Below, piece after piece: positions 6,468-12,968 of a stretch of 13,126 nt of DNA. Within the stretch, counting starts at the first letter, position 1; every line of letters starts with the position of its first letter. This DNA comes from JBDNJM01 sp041687755 (GTDB taxonomy: Bacteria; Planctomycetota; UBA1135; GCA-002686595): assembly GCA_041687755.1 (NCBI GenBank), contig JBDNJM010000107.1, forward strand, positions 1 through 13,126, in the 5' to 3' direction. Both the position numbers and the translations under genes were made by a program. The notes beneath the pieces are model-generated. The model did not search any database. It was not told where the DNA came from and was given only the letters and a program-made list of their open reading frames with translations.

Positions 6468-7277
6468 TCAACCCTCGGCGGGCCCGCCGTCTACGGACCC
6501 CTCGGTCGCAGCAGCCGGGGCCGACGTCGGAAGCCGCCGCGGATCGCGCTGGGTCAGGCGCTCCATGAACTGATCGCTGAGCCGCTCAAGCACCCGCCTG
6601 CGGAGGTCCTCGCGGGTCGAGTTGCGCACGCTCCGCGCGGGCAGCTCGATCCGACGCTCGAGGCGGTAGCCCCAAAGAACGTCCTCCAGGGCGCCAAGGC
6701 GCGGATCGACGAGCACCAGCTCGGCCTCGACACCGATCGTGGCGCGCGACTCGAGCTGGCTCTCGTCCCAGACCAGCAGCCGCGGCACCAGCAGCGCGTC
6801 CGCCTCCAGGGCCTCGGCCAGGGCCAACGGGGTCACGTCGCCCGCATCGCTGAGTTCCGCACGGCGCGCATCGCCGTAGGCCACGCCCAGCGGGCTGTAG
6901 CGCCGCTCGATCAGGCCGTCGATCAGCAGCTCGCGCCAGTCCGGCAGGTCCAGCTCGCGCAGGCCCGTCCGGTTCTCCACGGGCAGCACGAACACGTCCG
7001 CAGGCTGCTCCTCGGCCAGGTTGTCGGCCAGGCGCACCTCGGTGTTCGCCGCCACCCCGTCGCGCTCAGCGCCGTCCGGCTCGAAGCCGTAGGCCTCATC
7101 CGTGCGCGGATCGACCAGCGGTTCACCCGTATCGGGATCCCAGGCGCGCGTGCAGGCTGGCGCCAACGCGACCAGCGCGACGGCCAACGCAAGGCCGCGG
7201 ACCGAAGCCTGATCGCGGACCGAAATTCGGGACCCGCGCGCGGCGGGAGCCAGGGGAGCTGATTGGAAAGCGCTCAT
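6468..7277 (-). CDS. Putative lipoprotein, LpoB/CsgG/GNA1162-like fold suspected
   Basis: 269 residues from ATG 7277. No good ribosome-binding site is visible, and the start may depend on coupling with the frame ending 33 nt upstream. An atypically long N-region precedes the hydrophobic stretch LALAVALVALAPAC, with Cys42 as a possible lipidation site (APAC is an imperfect lipobox). The core (about 94-215) begins DVFVLPVENRTG. It then has a DALLVPRLLVWDES strand pair and AELVLVDPRLGALEDVLWGY. The order of a 'favourable-parameters' strand, helix, sensor strands and 'variable/deposit' strand resembles outer-membrane lipoproteins of the LpoB/CsgG/GNA1162 type, which assist envelope machines. The C-terminus is a charged helix and a low-complexity tail. 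Family placement is pattern recognition only. Confidence 0.75.
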   Translation of the reverse strand: MSAFQSAPLAPAARGSRISVRDQASVRGLALAVALVALAPACTRAWDPDTGEPLVDPRTDEAYGFEPDGAERDGVAANTEVRLADNLAEEQPADVFVLPVENRTGLRELDLPDWRELLIDGLIERRYSPLGVAYGDARRAELSDAGDVTPLALAEALEADALLVPRLLVWDESQLESRATIGVEAELVLVDPRLGALEDVLWGYRLERRIELPARSVRNSTREDLRRRVLERLSDQFMERLTQRDPRRLPTSAPAAATEGSVDGGPAEG

Positions 7278-7310
7278 GGGGGCGTTGTAGCAGACCGACC
7301 TTGGGCGGGG

Positions 7311-7449
7311 CTAGCGCAGGCGCCGGAACCCCATCTCCAGGTCCGCCAGGGCCGCTTGCAACGCAGGCACCTCGCGCCCCCGGGACCCCCTAGGAGGATC
7401 CCGGAGCAGCAGGAGGGCCTGCACCCGAGAACGGACGCCTCGAAGAGCC
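7311..7449 (-). pseudogene. C-terminal tail of a minus-strand gene truncated by the IS66 boundary
   Basis: From the IS66 left end an open minus-strand frame of 46 codons ends at TAG 7311-7313, 33 nt before the lipoprotein ATG. It has high GC3 and reads ALRGVRSRVQALLLLRD, later ending ALQAALADLEMGFRRLR, an amphipathic helix-like end typical of a real C-terminus. The spacing suggests it was the gene preceding the lipoprotein in an operon. Its 5' part is not found on the other side of the insertion sequence. The family cannot be identified from this tail. It could be a chance frame. Confidence 0.42.
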
Positions 7450-7471
7450 GTAACTGTCGCGTGACCCCCAC
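7450..7471 (+). repeat. IS66 left terminal inverted repeat
   Basis: Starts GTAACTGTCGCGTGAC. Its reverse complement matches 9801-9822 at 21 of 22 positions. Just outside, GAAGAG recurs in inverted form beyond the other end, so weak similarity extends past the repeat. Confidence 0.9.
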
Positions 7472-7508
7472 CCGGCTCAGCCTGGGGCCCCCCTGCGACC
7501 CGCGGCGG

Positions 7509-9119
7509 CTACTGACCCGCGAGTCGAACCAGCACTGTGTCGCGTTCGGCCTCGACTTCCTTCTGGAAGTGCTCGCGCCAGCCGTGTGGCGTGAGCTTGG
7601 CGGGGTCCTTCTCGTGCGCGATGCGCAGCATCACATCCCGTAGGTAGGTCCGGGGATCGACACCGATGGCCTTGGCCGTCATGACGAGGCTCAAGAGGAC
7701 GACCGCGGTATCGCCGCCGCCCTCGGTCTGGAAGAAGAGCCAGTTCTTGCGTCCCACCGCGACGGCGCGCAGCGCGCGCTCGGCGGCGTTGTTGTCGATC
7801 GAGAGGCGCCCGTTGTCGAGGTAGCAGCGGAGGGCGGTCTCCAGTTTCAGCGCGTAGCGCAGTGCCTCGCCCCCGGGGCTCTTGGGCAGCACCGTGGCCT
7901 GAGTCGCATTCATCCACGCGAAGAGTTCATCGGCGATGGCGACCGAGTGTTGCTGGCGAAGTGCGCGACGATCATCGCCATTGAGCTCGCCTTCTTTCGC
8001 CGCTCGCTCGACGGCATAGAGTTCGCCGATGCGACCGATCGCCTCGGCCGCCAGCTGGAATTCGCTGCTCTCGGCATCGACGAATTTGCGCCGCGCATGC
8101 GCCCAACACGCCACCTCCGTCGCGCCATCAGGCGTGAAGAGCTGGTCGTAGCCCGCATAGGCGTCCGCGTGGATTGCGCCGCGGTATCCGCCGAGGATCG
8201 AACGTGGTCGCTTGCCCTCGCGCGAGTCGGAGAAGTCGCAAGCGTGGCGTCCTTCACGATCGAGGTAGATCCACACCCGTCCGGTCTTAGGACCAGGTCT
8301 CGCGCGTGGGTTGGCGATCGTGACGGCGGTGTCGTCGGTGAATAGCTCCGGCGCGGCGACGACTTCACTCAGCAGGCAATCGCGGATCGGTGCCAAGATC
8401 TCAGCGAGCGTCTTCATTGAGCGCTCGAGCACGCTGCGCGACAGCGAGAGGCCTTCCGAGGCGTACTTCTTTTCGACCCGGTTGTACGGCGGGTGCTGGC
8501 CGAATCGTTCGACCGCGACGTGCGCGAGGAATCCCGGCCCTAACAGGCCCTTATCGATGACACGGTCAGGACCCGGGGCGGTGGTCACGCCGTCCTCGCA
8601 GTGCCGGCAGGCGTACTTTGCGCGCCGGATCTCGTGCACGACGGTGGTCTCGATGCGCTCGAGCTCGCGAGTTAGCTCCTCTCCGATCTCATGCAGCGTG
8701 CCGCCACAGTGGGCGCAGGCGCAGCCATCGTCCTCGAGCCCATAGCGCGTCGAGAGATGCGGCAGGTGGTCCGGGAAGCTGTTGCGACGGCCCTTGCGGG
8801 GCGCCGCACGCTTGGGCAGATCCAGCGTGATCTCACCCTCCACATTCTTGGCCTTAGCCGTGCGCTCCGCTTCCACAAGTAGGTCTAACAAGAAGGGGTG
8901 CCCTTGCCCGCCCGCCTCGGGCAGAGGCTCGCTGCGGGGCCGCTTCTCGCTCTTCTTACCGAAGGCGTACTGCTTCAGCTTCTCGATCACGAGTCGCTGC
9001 GCGATGATCTTCTCGTCACGCTCTGTGATCATCGCTTTCAGCGTTACGACATCATCAGGAAGCACGTTCGCGCCCGACTTCTTGGCTTTCACTTGCACGC
9101 CCATCGATACGGTAGACAT
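7509..9119 (-). CDS. tnpC: IS66-family transposase TnpC (DDE transposase)
   Basis: 536 residues from ATG 9119; ATG 9104 is an alternative. It catalyses cut and strand transfer of the insertion sequence. Layout: coiled-coil-like leucine-rich N-terminus with ITERDEKIIAQRLVIEKLKQ and the basic FGKKSEK motif (about 30-60); zinc-finger region with CxxC pairs at C135/C138 and C171/C174; DDE core with D262 (LFTDDTAV), D319 (IHADAYAGY), the CWAHARRKF block and E447 (DNNAAERALR). The IS66 C-terminal region follows, and the protein ends normally at TAG. All catalytic residues are present, so it may be active. No strong ribosome-binding site is seen. The start overlaps the end of tnpB, suggesting translational coupling. 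Confidence 0.94.
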   Translation of the reverse strand: MSTVSMGVQVKAKKSGANVLPDDVVTLKAMITERDEKIIAQRLVIEKLKQYAFGKKSEKRPRSEPLPEAGGQGHPFLLDLLVEAERTAKAKNVEGEITLDLPKRAAPRKGRRNSFPDHLPHLSTRYGLEDDGCACAHCGGTLHEIGEELTRELERIETTVVHEIRRAKYACRHCEDGVTTAPGPDRVIDKGLLGPGFLAHVAVERFGQHPPYNRVEKKYASEGLSLSRSVLERSMKTLAEILAPIRDCLLSEVVAAPELFTDDTAVTIANPRARPGPKTGRVWIYLDREGRHACDFSDSREGKRPRSILGGYRGAIHADAYAGYDQLFTPDGATEVACWAHARRKFVDAESSEFQLAAEAIGRIGELYAVERAAKEGELNGDDRRALRQQHSVAIADELFAWMNATQATVLPKSPGGEALRYALKLETALRCYLDNGRLSIDNNAAERALRAVAVGRKNWLFFQTEGGGDTAVVLLSLVMTAKAIGVDPRTYLRDVMLRIAHEKDPAKLTPHGWREHFQKEVEAERDTVLVRLAGQ

Positions 9120-9459
9120 CGGTGAAATGGGAACGCTTCTTTCCGACTTCGAGCGATATTCCGTCGAGCAGCATCGACAATTCTGCGCGCGTGAGCGCCA
9201 GGCGTTTCGCATCGCTCGTCCGCAGGCGCTCGTACGTCCCGCTCTCCAGTCGTTTGTACAGCAGCCAAAATCCGTTGTCGTCCCACAGCAACAATTTTGC
9301 GCGATCGCGCCGTTTGTTGAGCAAGACGAACACCGAACCGTCGAGCGGGTCTTCTTCGAAGCGTTCCCGGACTATCGGGACGAGCCCGTCGTGCTGCTTA
9401 CGGAAGTCAACTGGCACCGTGCAAGCGTAGATCGCCTGCCGTCCGGACAGGCTCAGCAC
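9055..9459 (-). CDS. tnpB: IS66 accessory protein TnpB (IS66 Orf2-like)
   Basis: 134 residues from GTG 9459, which overlaps the tnpA stop (GTGCTGA). The family signature is clear: VPVDFRKQHDGL (about 16-27), then DPLDGSVFVLLNKRRDRAK, LLLWDDNGFWLLYKRLE and GTYE. The protein is required with TnpA for IS66 transposition, but its biochemical role is not settled. The family domain ends near residue 105. The remaining 25-30 residues run into the start of tnpC in another frame (about 65 bp overlap), longer than the roughly 115-residue family norm. That extension may be natural or the result of a late frameshift. Confidence 0.92.
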   Translation of the reverse strand: MLSLSGRQAIYACTVPVDFRKQHDGLVPIVRERFEEDPLDGSVFVLLNKRRDRAKLLLWDDNGFWLLYKRLESGTYERLRTSDAKRLALTRAELSMLLDGISLEVGKKRSHFTDVYRIDGRASESQEVGRERAS

Positions 9460-9764
9460 TGCGCGAGCACGGACAAGACTCGCGCCAAGTGCGCTTTGTC
9501 GAACCCACTCTCAACCATCACCCGCACCGACGGACCAACCTCGATCGAGATCGCGCCGCGGCTTTCGCCATCGAGAACTTCAACCCGTGCGAACTCTGCC
9601 GACGCCACGTTCGACACTTCCCCGCGTCGGCCCTTCGAGGCCCAGTAGGACAGCGTGGGGATCGGGATGCCGCTCTCCTCGGAGAGTTCGCGGAACGTCA
9701 GGCTGTGGCGTGCTCTGCGCTCCAGGAGACGCTGGAGGTCGGGGCGTGGATGGTGGTGCTTCAT
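9453..9764 (-). CDS. tnpA: IS66 accessory protein TnpA (helix-turn-helix)
   Basis: 103 residues from ATG 9764, chosen because AAGGTG lies 5 nt upstream; the open frame extends 12 codons further to 9800. A helix-turn-helix occupies about residues 21-48 (LTFRELSEESGIPIPTLSYW), typical of IS66 Orf1. The C-terminal half ends with the SIEVGPSVRVMV strand and the helix KAHLARVLSVL seen in this family. Its last bases overlap tnpB by 7 nt, so the two are translationally coupled. Confidence 0.88.
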   Translation of the reverse strand: MKHHHPRPDLQRLLERRARHSLTFRELSEESGIPIPTLSYWASKGRRGEVSNVASAEFARVEVLDGESRGAISIEVGPSVRVMVESGFDKAHLARVLSVLAQC

Positions 9765-9800
9765 GCGCACACCTTGGCTGGCCCGGGCGGCGGAAAACAC

Positions 9801-9822
9801 GTGGGGGTCACACGACAGTTAC
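9801..9822 (-). repeat. IS66 right terminal inverted repeat
   Basis: Starts GTGGGGGTCACACGAC on the plus strand and ends CAGTTAC. It pairs with 7450-7471 with one mismatch. The bases immediately outside (CCTCTTCC) do not duplicate the left flank. Confidence 0.9.
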
Positions 9823-10111
9823 CCTCTTCCGACCCGTGCGCAACAACCGCACCGGTGTTCTGGATGCCGCAATCACCGGGGACGGGGTCTACAAGATGGC
9901 CAAGGTGTACGCGAAGAAGGCCAGGGTCCACGTCGACGGGGTATGCCTCAACGCCCTGCGAGCCACGGCCGCAACCAACGCCCTCGAGCACGAGGCTGAA
10001 ATCGCCTTCGTCCAAGAGTGGTTGGGACATGCCAACATCAGCACCACCCGGCTCTACGATCGACGTCGCTCGAAGCCCGAGGACTCCCCCACCTTTAAGG
10101 TGATTTACTGA
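9823..10111 (+). pseudogene. Tyrosine recombinase/integrase, C-terminal fragment cut off by IS66
   Basis: 95 codons, LFRPVRNNRTG through to EDSPTFKVIY, ending TGA 10109-10111. This is the C-terminal part of a phage/integron-type tyrosine recombinase catalytic domain: LRATAATNALEH carries the box II arginine, WLGHANISTTRLYD carries the conserved His and the nucleophilic Tyr, and the EDSPTFKV ending is typical of one integrase subgroup. The usual box II His appears replaced by Asn (LNALRA). The N-terminal half, with the core-binding domain and box I Arg, is missing; the IS66 end sits directly at the break. The frame runs on into the insertion sequence but has no family start there, so it cannot make an integrase. 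The missing part is not elsewhere in the window. Confidence 0.85.
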
Positions 10112-10216
10112 TCTACCCATCGGCCAGATGACACTCCAGCCGTGTAATGGGAGCCCTTAGCCGACATGCCCACGGGCACCCCGCCCAGGGCCAAAGTTGC
10201 CCGCTGTACGATGATG

Positions 10217-10234
10217 GCACGGCGAATCCCGTGC
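10217..10234 (-). terminator. Small hairpin just past the large membrane-anchored gene
   Basis: GCACGG (10217-10222) pairs with CCGTGC (10229-10234) around a 6-nt loop, starting 14 nt after the TGA at 10249-10251. It lies between tail-to-tail genes. There is no U-run, so it is only a weak terminator candidate. Confidence 0.3.
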
Positions 10235-10248
10235 ACCACTCGGACCCA

Positions 10249-12201
10249 TCACGGGCCGCCTTCCACCTCACCGTCAAGAATATCCCACACCATCCCGTAG
10301 GGATGCATCATCCCAGGTTCAACAACAAGATAACCGGGAACGGAAGGCGTCGCGCCCACTGTAGACCCGAAGGATTCGGAACTCGCATAATCGAACACAA
10401 TCGCCGCAACACCACTCCCAGCCAGCAGAGCATCAACCTGCACATCCACATCAAGCTCGACCCCATCTCGCCCATAAAGCTTCAAAGTATCCATCTGCCG
10501 GACACTTAAACGGAACCGTCCGGGTTCAAGGCTCACTCTACCCTCGCGGCTTCTAGCAAGATAAATGGTCAACACCTGGGATCCAGGTGCAGCGTGGTAG
10601 GAAAAATACTTCGAGGCATATCCATCAGCCTCTACCATCCCTTCCACGTGACCTGACGGCGCTAGAAGTAACTGGAGATCGTGATCAAAAGAATACTTAA
10701 GCGCATCGTACCCGTACAGTTTCACAGACCTGGGCGCGACCGGCGTCCCCGCATTTTCGTCTACGACATCCAGAGTCAGATTAGAGACCCCCGCATAAAA
10801 GCTTCCCAGATATGCGGGGCCACCCGCAAGGACCTCAACGTCGTGAGAAACTCCCGCAAAAGGTACCCGAAGTCGATACATACCAGGGCGCACGAGGGAC
10901 TCAAACGCATACACGCCCTGACCGGCGGCCTCAAACTCGACGGCGCCACCTGTGCCAAACAGCCCGCGGGGCACAGTGTTTAGGCTGGCACCATTGAAGT
11001 CACTAGCCGAGAGATCGGGAAGATCTGGGTGCAAGGAAACCACCCCATGAACGAGGACGGGCGTCGAGACTGGCTGCGAGTCCAACCCGAGGCCCACTGT
11101 GGCCGTAAGGCCCGCACGCCCAAGAACTACCGGCCAGGACTCACCCCGCAACTCGTGCTCTCCCGGGCGACAGATGTACAGCTCAACGGAATACCTACCC
11201 ACTTCCAGACCCGGCAGAAGCGTCCCCAAATCATCTCCTAATGGACAAACCATTATCGGGCGCACTTGCATGCCCATGTCATCTTCTCTTGAGAGCTTAA
11301 CCCAAGCTTCTCCGTCCAGCCCCGCCTGAATACCTCCACCAGCGACATCCAAGTGTAGATATGTCGCAGGGGCTAACTGCAACATATCACTAGCTGCACC
11401 AGCTGAAGAGAAAGCCCCATCTGGGCTATACGTCCAAGCCAAACCAGCCCCCCCCAACCAATACCCCTTTCGTCGCGCCTCCTCAAAAGCCGGATCCGAC
11501 CAGAAAGTGTCAATCGGTACGGAATTCTCCACGTCTGGACCTGGGTGGACTTCTTCGAAACCGAAGACCCCCGCACCCTCCACCGGCAGGGCCACCAGCG
11601 AAGCATTGGTAAAGACCCCCCCCCCAGCCAGGCCGTTAGAAAACATGTCCTGCTCCCCCCAAGCCTGGACGATAAGATTCCCCACACCCTCGCTTTCGAC
11701 AAACGCGTCAAGTAGTCGAAATGCGCCGCCGGAAGAGACAATCCCGATCAGGCGGGCGCCCCCTTCCGGAAACACAGAACGATTTACGGTGCCAGAAGAG
11801 TCAAGGGCTTCCAGGAACGAAGAAGGGACCCCCTTCAAGTTCTCGTAAAAAAGAGCCCCGTGACGGAAGGTGTTCAGGTTGGGCCCCTCGCTGGTCTGCC
11901 CGCGAGGGAGCTCTTCAGTCTCGAGTCGGCCGTTGAGCGGTGTGTAGTCGAAACCTACTACTCCACCTAAATCGCCCCCCCCCTCACCCTCGCGCCCCCC
12001 GAGGCTCGAAGGCGTATTCGCGAGCATTTCCCGCGGAACTGTGCTTTTTTGTGCGGGCTCCGGCTCACCACCAACGGCTGGGTGCTGGGTGCGAGCACCT
12101 CCAAATAACACGTATGCACCCCACAGAGCCAACCCGAACAGGGCGCAGGCGGTAGACATCACCCAACGGTTTCGCTTAGTCATCTTAACCAACTCATTCA
12201 T
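10249..12201 (-). CDS. Large membrane-anchored, beta-rich extracytoplasmic protein of unknown function with poly-G tracts
   Basis: 650 residues from ATG 12201. GTG and TTG codons directly upstream in frame are alternatives; GGAG lies 10 nt upstream. A basic N-terminus (KMTKRNRW) precedes one hydrophobic segment (about 14-34, STACALFGLALWGAYVLFG). The signal or anchor is followed by a Gly/Glu-rich linker and a long beta-strand-rich region. Late segments (SVKLYGYDALKY, EADGYASKYFSYHAAPG, then VLTIYLAR) recall carboxypeptidase-regulatory-like or Ig-like surface modules, but I do not recognise a family. Coding-strand runs of G9 (11975-11983), G10 (11616-11625) and G8 (11448-11455) encode glycine clusters and could slip. 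GC looks lower than in pnp (33-40 of 60 in three sampled lines against 41 of 60 in one pnp line). Function is unknown. Confidence 0.75.
   Translation of the reverse strand: MNELVKMTKRNRWVMSTACALFGLALWGAYVLFGGARTQHPAVGGEPEPAQKSTVPREMLANTPSSLGGREGEGGGDLGGVVGFDYTPLNGRLETEELPRGQTSEGPNLNTFRHGALFYENLKGVPSSFLEALDSSGTVNRSVFPEGGARLIGIVSSGGAFRLLDAFVESEGVGNLIVQAWGEQDMFSNGLAGGGVFTNASLVALPVEGAGVFGFEEVHPGPDVENSVPIDTFWSDPAFEEARRKGYWLGGAGLAWTYSPDGAFSSAGAASDMLQLAPATYLHLDVAGGGIQAGLDGEAWVKLSREDDMGMQVRPIMVCPLGDDLGTLLPGLEVGRYSVELYICRPGEHELRGESWPVVLGRAGLTATVGLGLDSQPVSTPVLVHGVVSLHPDLPDLSASDFNGASLNTVPRGLFGTGGAVEFEAAGQGVYAFESLVRPGMYRLRVPFAGVSHDVEVLAGGPAYLGSFYAGVSNLTLDVVDENAGTPVAPRSVKLYGYDALKYSFDHDLQLLLAPSGHVEGMVEADGYASKYFSYHAAPGSQVLTIYLARSREGRVSLEPGRFRLSVRQMDTLKLYGRDGVELDVDVQVDALLAGSGVAAIVFDYASSESFGSTVGATPSVPGYLVVEPGMMHPYGMVWDILDGEVEGGP
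11448..11455 (-). repeat. G8 homopolymer in the coding strand of the anchored protein
   Basis: Eight consecutive G on the minus strand, read as Gly-Gly in WLGGAGLAW (about residues 250-251). A one-base length change would shift the frame. Confidence 0.85.
11616..11625 (-). repeat. G10 homopolymer in the coding strand of the anchored protein
   Basis: Ten consecutive G read as GGG GGG GGG G in LAGGGV (about residues 193-196). It is the longest homopolymer in the window and the most likely slippage site. Confidence 0.9.
11975..11983 (-). repeat. G9 homopolymer near the 5' end of the anchored-protein gene
   Basis: Nine consecutive G read as part of EGGGD (about residues 73-77). A frameshift here would abort the protein soon after its membrane segment. 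Confidence 0.88.
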
Positions 12202-12287
12202 CACCAACGGACTCCATGCCTAGGTGTCCCGAGGAGGCAGCCCACCGGACTACTACTCCGCAGAAAGCCATCAAACCCAGACCAACC

Positions 12288-12317
12288 AGCATATGCAGGT
12301 CGGCACTAACGGCTCAA
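12288..12317 (-). promoter_or_regulatory. Candidate promoter of the large anchored-protein gene
   Basis: On the minus strand TTGAGC (12317-12312) and TATGCT (12293-12288) are 18 nt apart, each matching 4 of 6 consensus positions. They lie about 87 bp upstream of ATG 12201 and just after the T-run of a terminator-like element, which fits an independently transcribed gene. Confidence 0.33.
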
Positions 12318-12338
12318 AAAAAACGTAGTGAAACTATG
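12316..12338 (-). terminator. Terminator-like hairpin plus T8 after the cysteine-rich gene
   Basis: On the minus strand CATAGT-TTC-ACTACG forms a short stem with one mismatch (12338-12324), followed at once by eight T (12323-12316). It is the only stem with a proper U-run in the window. The stem is short, so strength is uncertain. It separates the cysteine-rich gene from the large anchored gene. Confidence 0.42.
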
Positions 12339-12452
12339 CTTACCACTCGACCCCGAGGAACCGATCGCTAAGCCTAGCGACCGTGTCACAGGGCAGGGCA
12401 GGTCAGGAATCCGAGTCTAACTTATTCATGGCTCGCGAGCCCTCGAAGCAAA

Positions 12453-12881
12453 TCAGCTCCCGGGACATCCAGCGCAAGAGCGGGACAGCTCTGTATCGGG
12501 GTCAATCTTCCAAGTGGATCTATATGTCCCCGAACCGCACGAATCAGAGCTGAAGGTAACCCCACCCGAAGGCACGATGGCCCCGTATGATCGGCACTTA
12601 TCGGTGCTTGGCGGGCAAATGGCACATTCGCCATACAATGCATCCCACATATCAGCCCGTCCCTCAGCAGCTGCCGCAGACCCGGTGGAGTAGTCGCAGT
12701 CACCCTCGCCTTCCGTATAATCCCCAGGAGCATTCGGCTCTGGATTAGTGAAGGTCGTGGCCGTCCCACAAAGCTGGGTTGTCGAGGTCTGCAGAGCAGA
12801 AGCTGTCGCGGCAATTAAGGCGACGATCACGATGGGTATAAGTAGCTTTCTCAAAAGTTTCCATCCCGGTGTTTGGTTCAA
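12453..12881 (-). CDS. Small secreted eight-cysteine protein of unknown family
   Basis: 142 residues if started at TTG 12881; a TTG at 12854 (codon 10) is an equally plausible start, and neither has a clear ribosome-binding site. Basic WKLLRKLL leads into the hydrophobic IPIVIVALIAATASA, a classical signal peptide with cleavage near residue 29. The mature part has cysteines at 38, 62, 86, 89, 96, 115, 136 and 139, including CAIC and CAGC (two CxxC pairs). It is rich in Gly, Ser, Thr and Asp, which suggests a small disulfide-stabilised exported domain. It precedes the large anchored gene on the same strand, separated by 251 bp with a terminator-like element. I do not recognise a family. Confidence 0.6.
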   Translation of the reverse strand: MNQTPGWKLLRKLLIPIVIVALIAATASALQTSTTQLCGTATTFTNPEPNAPGDYTEGEGDCDYSTGSAAAAEGRADMWDALYGECAICPPSTDKCRSYGAIVPSGGVTFSSDSCGSGTYRSTWKIDPDTELSRSCAGCPGS

Positions 12882-12968
12882 GGGGGATGCAACGACGACA
12901 ATGTCGGAGCGACTCTCTGCACCGTAGCCAAAGAAGCAGGCCTGACAAGCGTGTTTAGAGAAAAATGT

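Larger units (their letters stand above)
7450..9822 (-). mobile_element. IS66-family insertion sequence, 2373 bp, complete, no target-site duplication
   Basis: The element is bounded by 22-bp terminal inverted repeats (7450-7471 and 9801-9822, one mismatch) starting GTAACTGTCG, in keeping with the GTAA ends of IS66 elements. It encodes the three standard genes tnpA, tnpB and tnpC in order on the minus strand, all open. IS66 elements usually create 8-bp target duplications. Here the flanks are GAAGAGCC on the left and CCTCTTCC on the right, which do not match. Both flanking genes are truncated, so the element probably took part in a deletion or inversion after insertion. Confidence 0.93.

Noticed and set aside
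7442..9830. Possible 8-bp target duplication around IS66
   Set aside because: The flanking octamers GAAGAGCC and CCTCTTCC are not direct repeats; only a partial inverted similarity (GAAGAG/CTCTTC) exists.
9587..10111. 174-codon open frame spanning the IS66 right end into the integrase fragment
   Set aside because: The upstream half is antisense to IS66 tnpA. Only the part from 9823 has integrase sequence, so the frame is a chimera and not a gene.
12422..12814. 130-codon minus-strand frame overlapping the cysteine-rich gene
   Set aside because: It has no signal or domain, and the overlapping frame has a textbook signal peptide and an ordered cysteine pattern.
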